From Dama dama (lineage: Eukaryota > Chordata > Mammalia > Artiodactyla > Cervidae), in NCBI RefSeq assembly GCF_033118175.1, contig NC_083701.1:11613501-11677500 (forward strand): 64,000 bases of DNA, given 5' to 3'. The notes under the pieces are model-generated. The model was not told where the DNA came from and ran no database searches. It saw nothing but the letters and a program-made list of their open reading frames with translations. The position numbers were made by a program, and so were the translations under genes. Positions 63,020 to 64,000 of the stretch are shown here, piece after piece; within the stretch, counting starts at the first letter, position 1; every line of letters starts with the position of its first letter.

Positions 63020-63472
63020 TTACAGATGGGAATTTAATATAAATTAAAAATAAGCTTATTTCTCCCAGTTGACAGTCAGGGGAGAGACTTCCCTCCCCTG
63101 CTTTTCCATAGAATGTTGTAGAAAACTTGGGAAAAAATAAAAAGTCTGCACTCTCTCCTGTCTTGGAAATGTATATAAATTGTTTTGAAAACTCAGCTTT
63201 AGGTCCCAGGAATGTCTGTCTTTGGCACCTGAGAACTGCTCTTTGAAATGTAAATGCCTGGTATCATCCCTTCCAGTTTCTGTGGAAGGGCAGGACCTAA
63301 ATTCCCTGCATACCTGCTCTAGGGTACAAACTTATTCCCTGTTGTAAAAGGTTTGTTTTTCTTTTGGATCAAAGTCAATTAACTAACAGGTGGTCACACC
63401 ATGACCTGGTAAAGTCAGGATAAACTACGTGTGATAAATGGTCAAGTCTTTTTATTGGAGGACTGTTTCTTG

Positions 63473-64000
63473 GGCTCCAAAATCACTGCAGATGGTGATT
63501 GCAGCCATGAAATGAAACGACGCTTACTCCTTGGAAGGAAAGTTATGACAAACCCAGATAGCATATTAAAAAGCAGAGACATTATTTGCCAACAAAGGTC
63601 CGTCTAGTCAAGGCTATGGTTTTTCCAGTGGTCATGTATAGATATGAGAGTTGGACTGTGAGGAAAGCTGAGCACCGAAAAATTGATGCTTTTGAACTGT
63701 GGTGTTGGAGACGACTCTTGAGAGTCCCTTGGACTGTAAGGAGATCCAACTAGTCCATCCTAAAGGAGATCAGTCCTGGGTGTTCATTGGAAGGACTGAT
63801 GTTGAAGCTGAAACTCCAGTACTTTGGCCACCTCATGCAAAGAGTTGACTCATTGGAAAAGACCCTGATGCTGGGAGGGATTGGGAGCAGAGGAGAAGGG
63901 GATGACAGAGGATGAGATGGCTGGATGGCATCACCAACTCAATTAGCTTGAGTTTGAGTAAACTCCAGGAGTTGGTGATGGACAGGGAGGCCTGGCGTGC
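63473..64000 (+). mobile_element. BovB LINE 3' part, runs off the window
   Basis: Begins gggctccaaaatcactgcag and matches the BovB 3' coding end. It is cut by the window edge before the tail. Confidence 0.92.

Larger units (their letters stand above)
55361..64000. other. Upstream flank of GSDMC, no complete gene
   Basis: Holds many SINEs, two LTR-type repeats, L1 pieces and a degraded GSDMC hinge exon. Non-coding 5' exons and a promoter of GSDMC should lie here or beyond, but I could not identify them. The stretch 57.2-58.6 kb shows nothing recognisable. Confidence 0.65.

Noticed and set aside
1..64000. CRISPR arrays, bacterial operons or phage systems
   Set aside because: The window is vertebrate DNA. 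No regularly spaced repeats of that kind are present.

Overview
The window is vertebrate nuclear DNA from a ruminant, most likely a bovid. It is packed with BovB (RTE) LINE fragments and tRNA-Glu-derived Bov-tA/Bov-A2 SINEs, plus older L1, MIR, hAT and LTR pieces. The gene order CYRIB then GSDMC matches the region orthologous to human 8q24.21. The species cannot be fixed from sequence alone.

Layout. (1) 1-17,556, plus strand, AT-rich: the 3' part of CYRIB (formerly FAM49B). Seven coding exons (5601-16879) splice in frame and encode about residues 101-324 of the RAC1-binding protein, followed by a 3' UTR with two poly(A) signals. The 5' exons lie outside the window. (2) 17.6-24.1 kb: intergenic, repeats only. 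(3) 24,137-25,458, minus strand: a processed HIGD1A copy with a 15-bp target-site duplication, inserted in an old MIR-like repeat. Its reading frame is complete but the ancestral start codon is CTG. (4) 25.87-32.54 kb, minus strand, GC-rich: a broken gasdermin gene, closest by eye to GSDMA. Nine exons are recognisable, with several frameshifts, an in-frame stop and a damaged splice acceptor. (5) 32.5-40.4 kb: intergenic, with repeats and an unassigned CpG-rich island at 34.55-35.05 kb. (6) 40.4-55.36 kb, minus strand: GSDMC. The pore-forming N-terminal exons and the inhibitory C-terminal exons all join in frame. The hinge between them has been tandemly duplicated (44.07-45.02 kb), giving alternative hinge exons. 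(7) 55.4-64 kb: repeats, a third degraded copy of the GSDMC hinge exon at 59.8 kb, a solo LTR with a 6-bp target duplication, and a BovB running off the end.

Functional picture: CYRIB restrains RAC1-driven actin assembly, and GSDMC is a membrane pore-forming effector of lytic cell death. They are neighbours by synteny and nothing here shows joint regulation. The most interesting part is the gasdermin cluster: an intact GSDMC, a GSDMA-like relic, and repeated duplication of the hinge segment that in this family carries the activating protease site.
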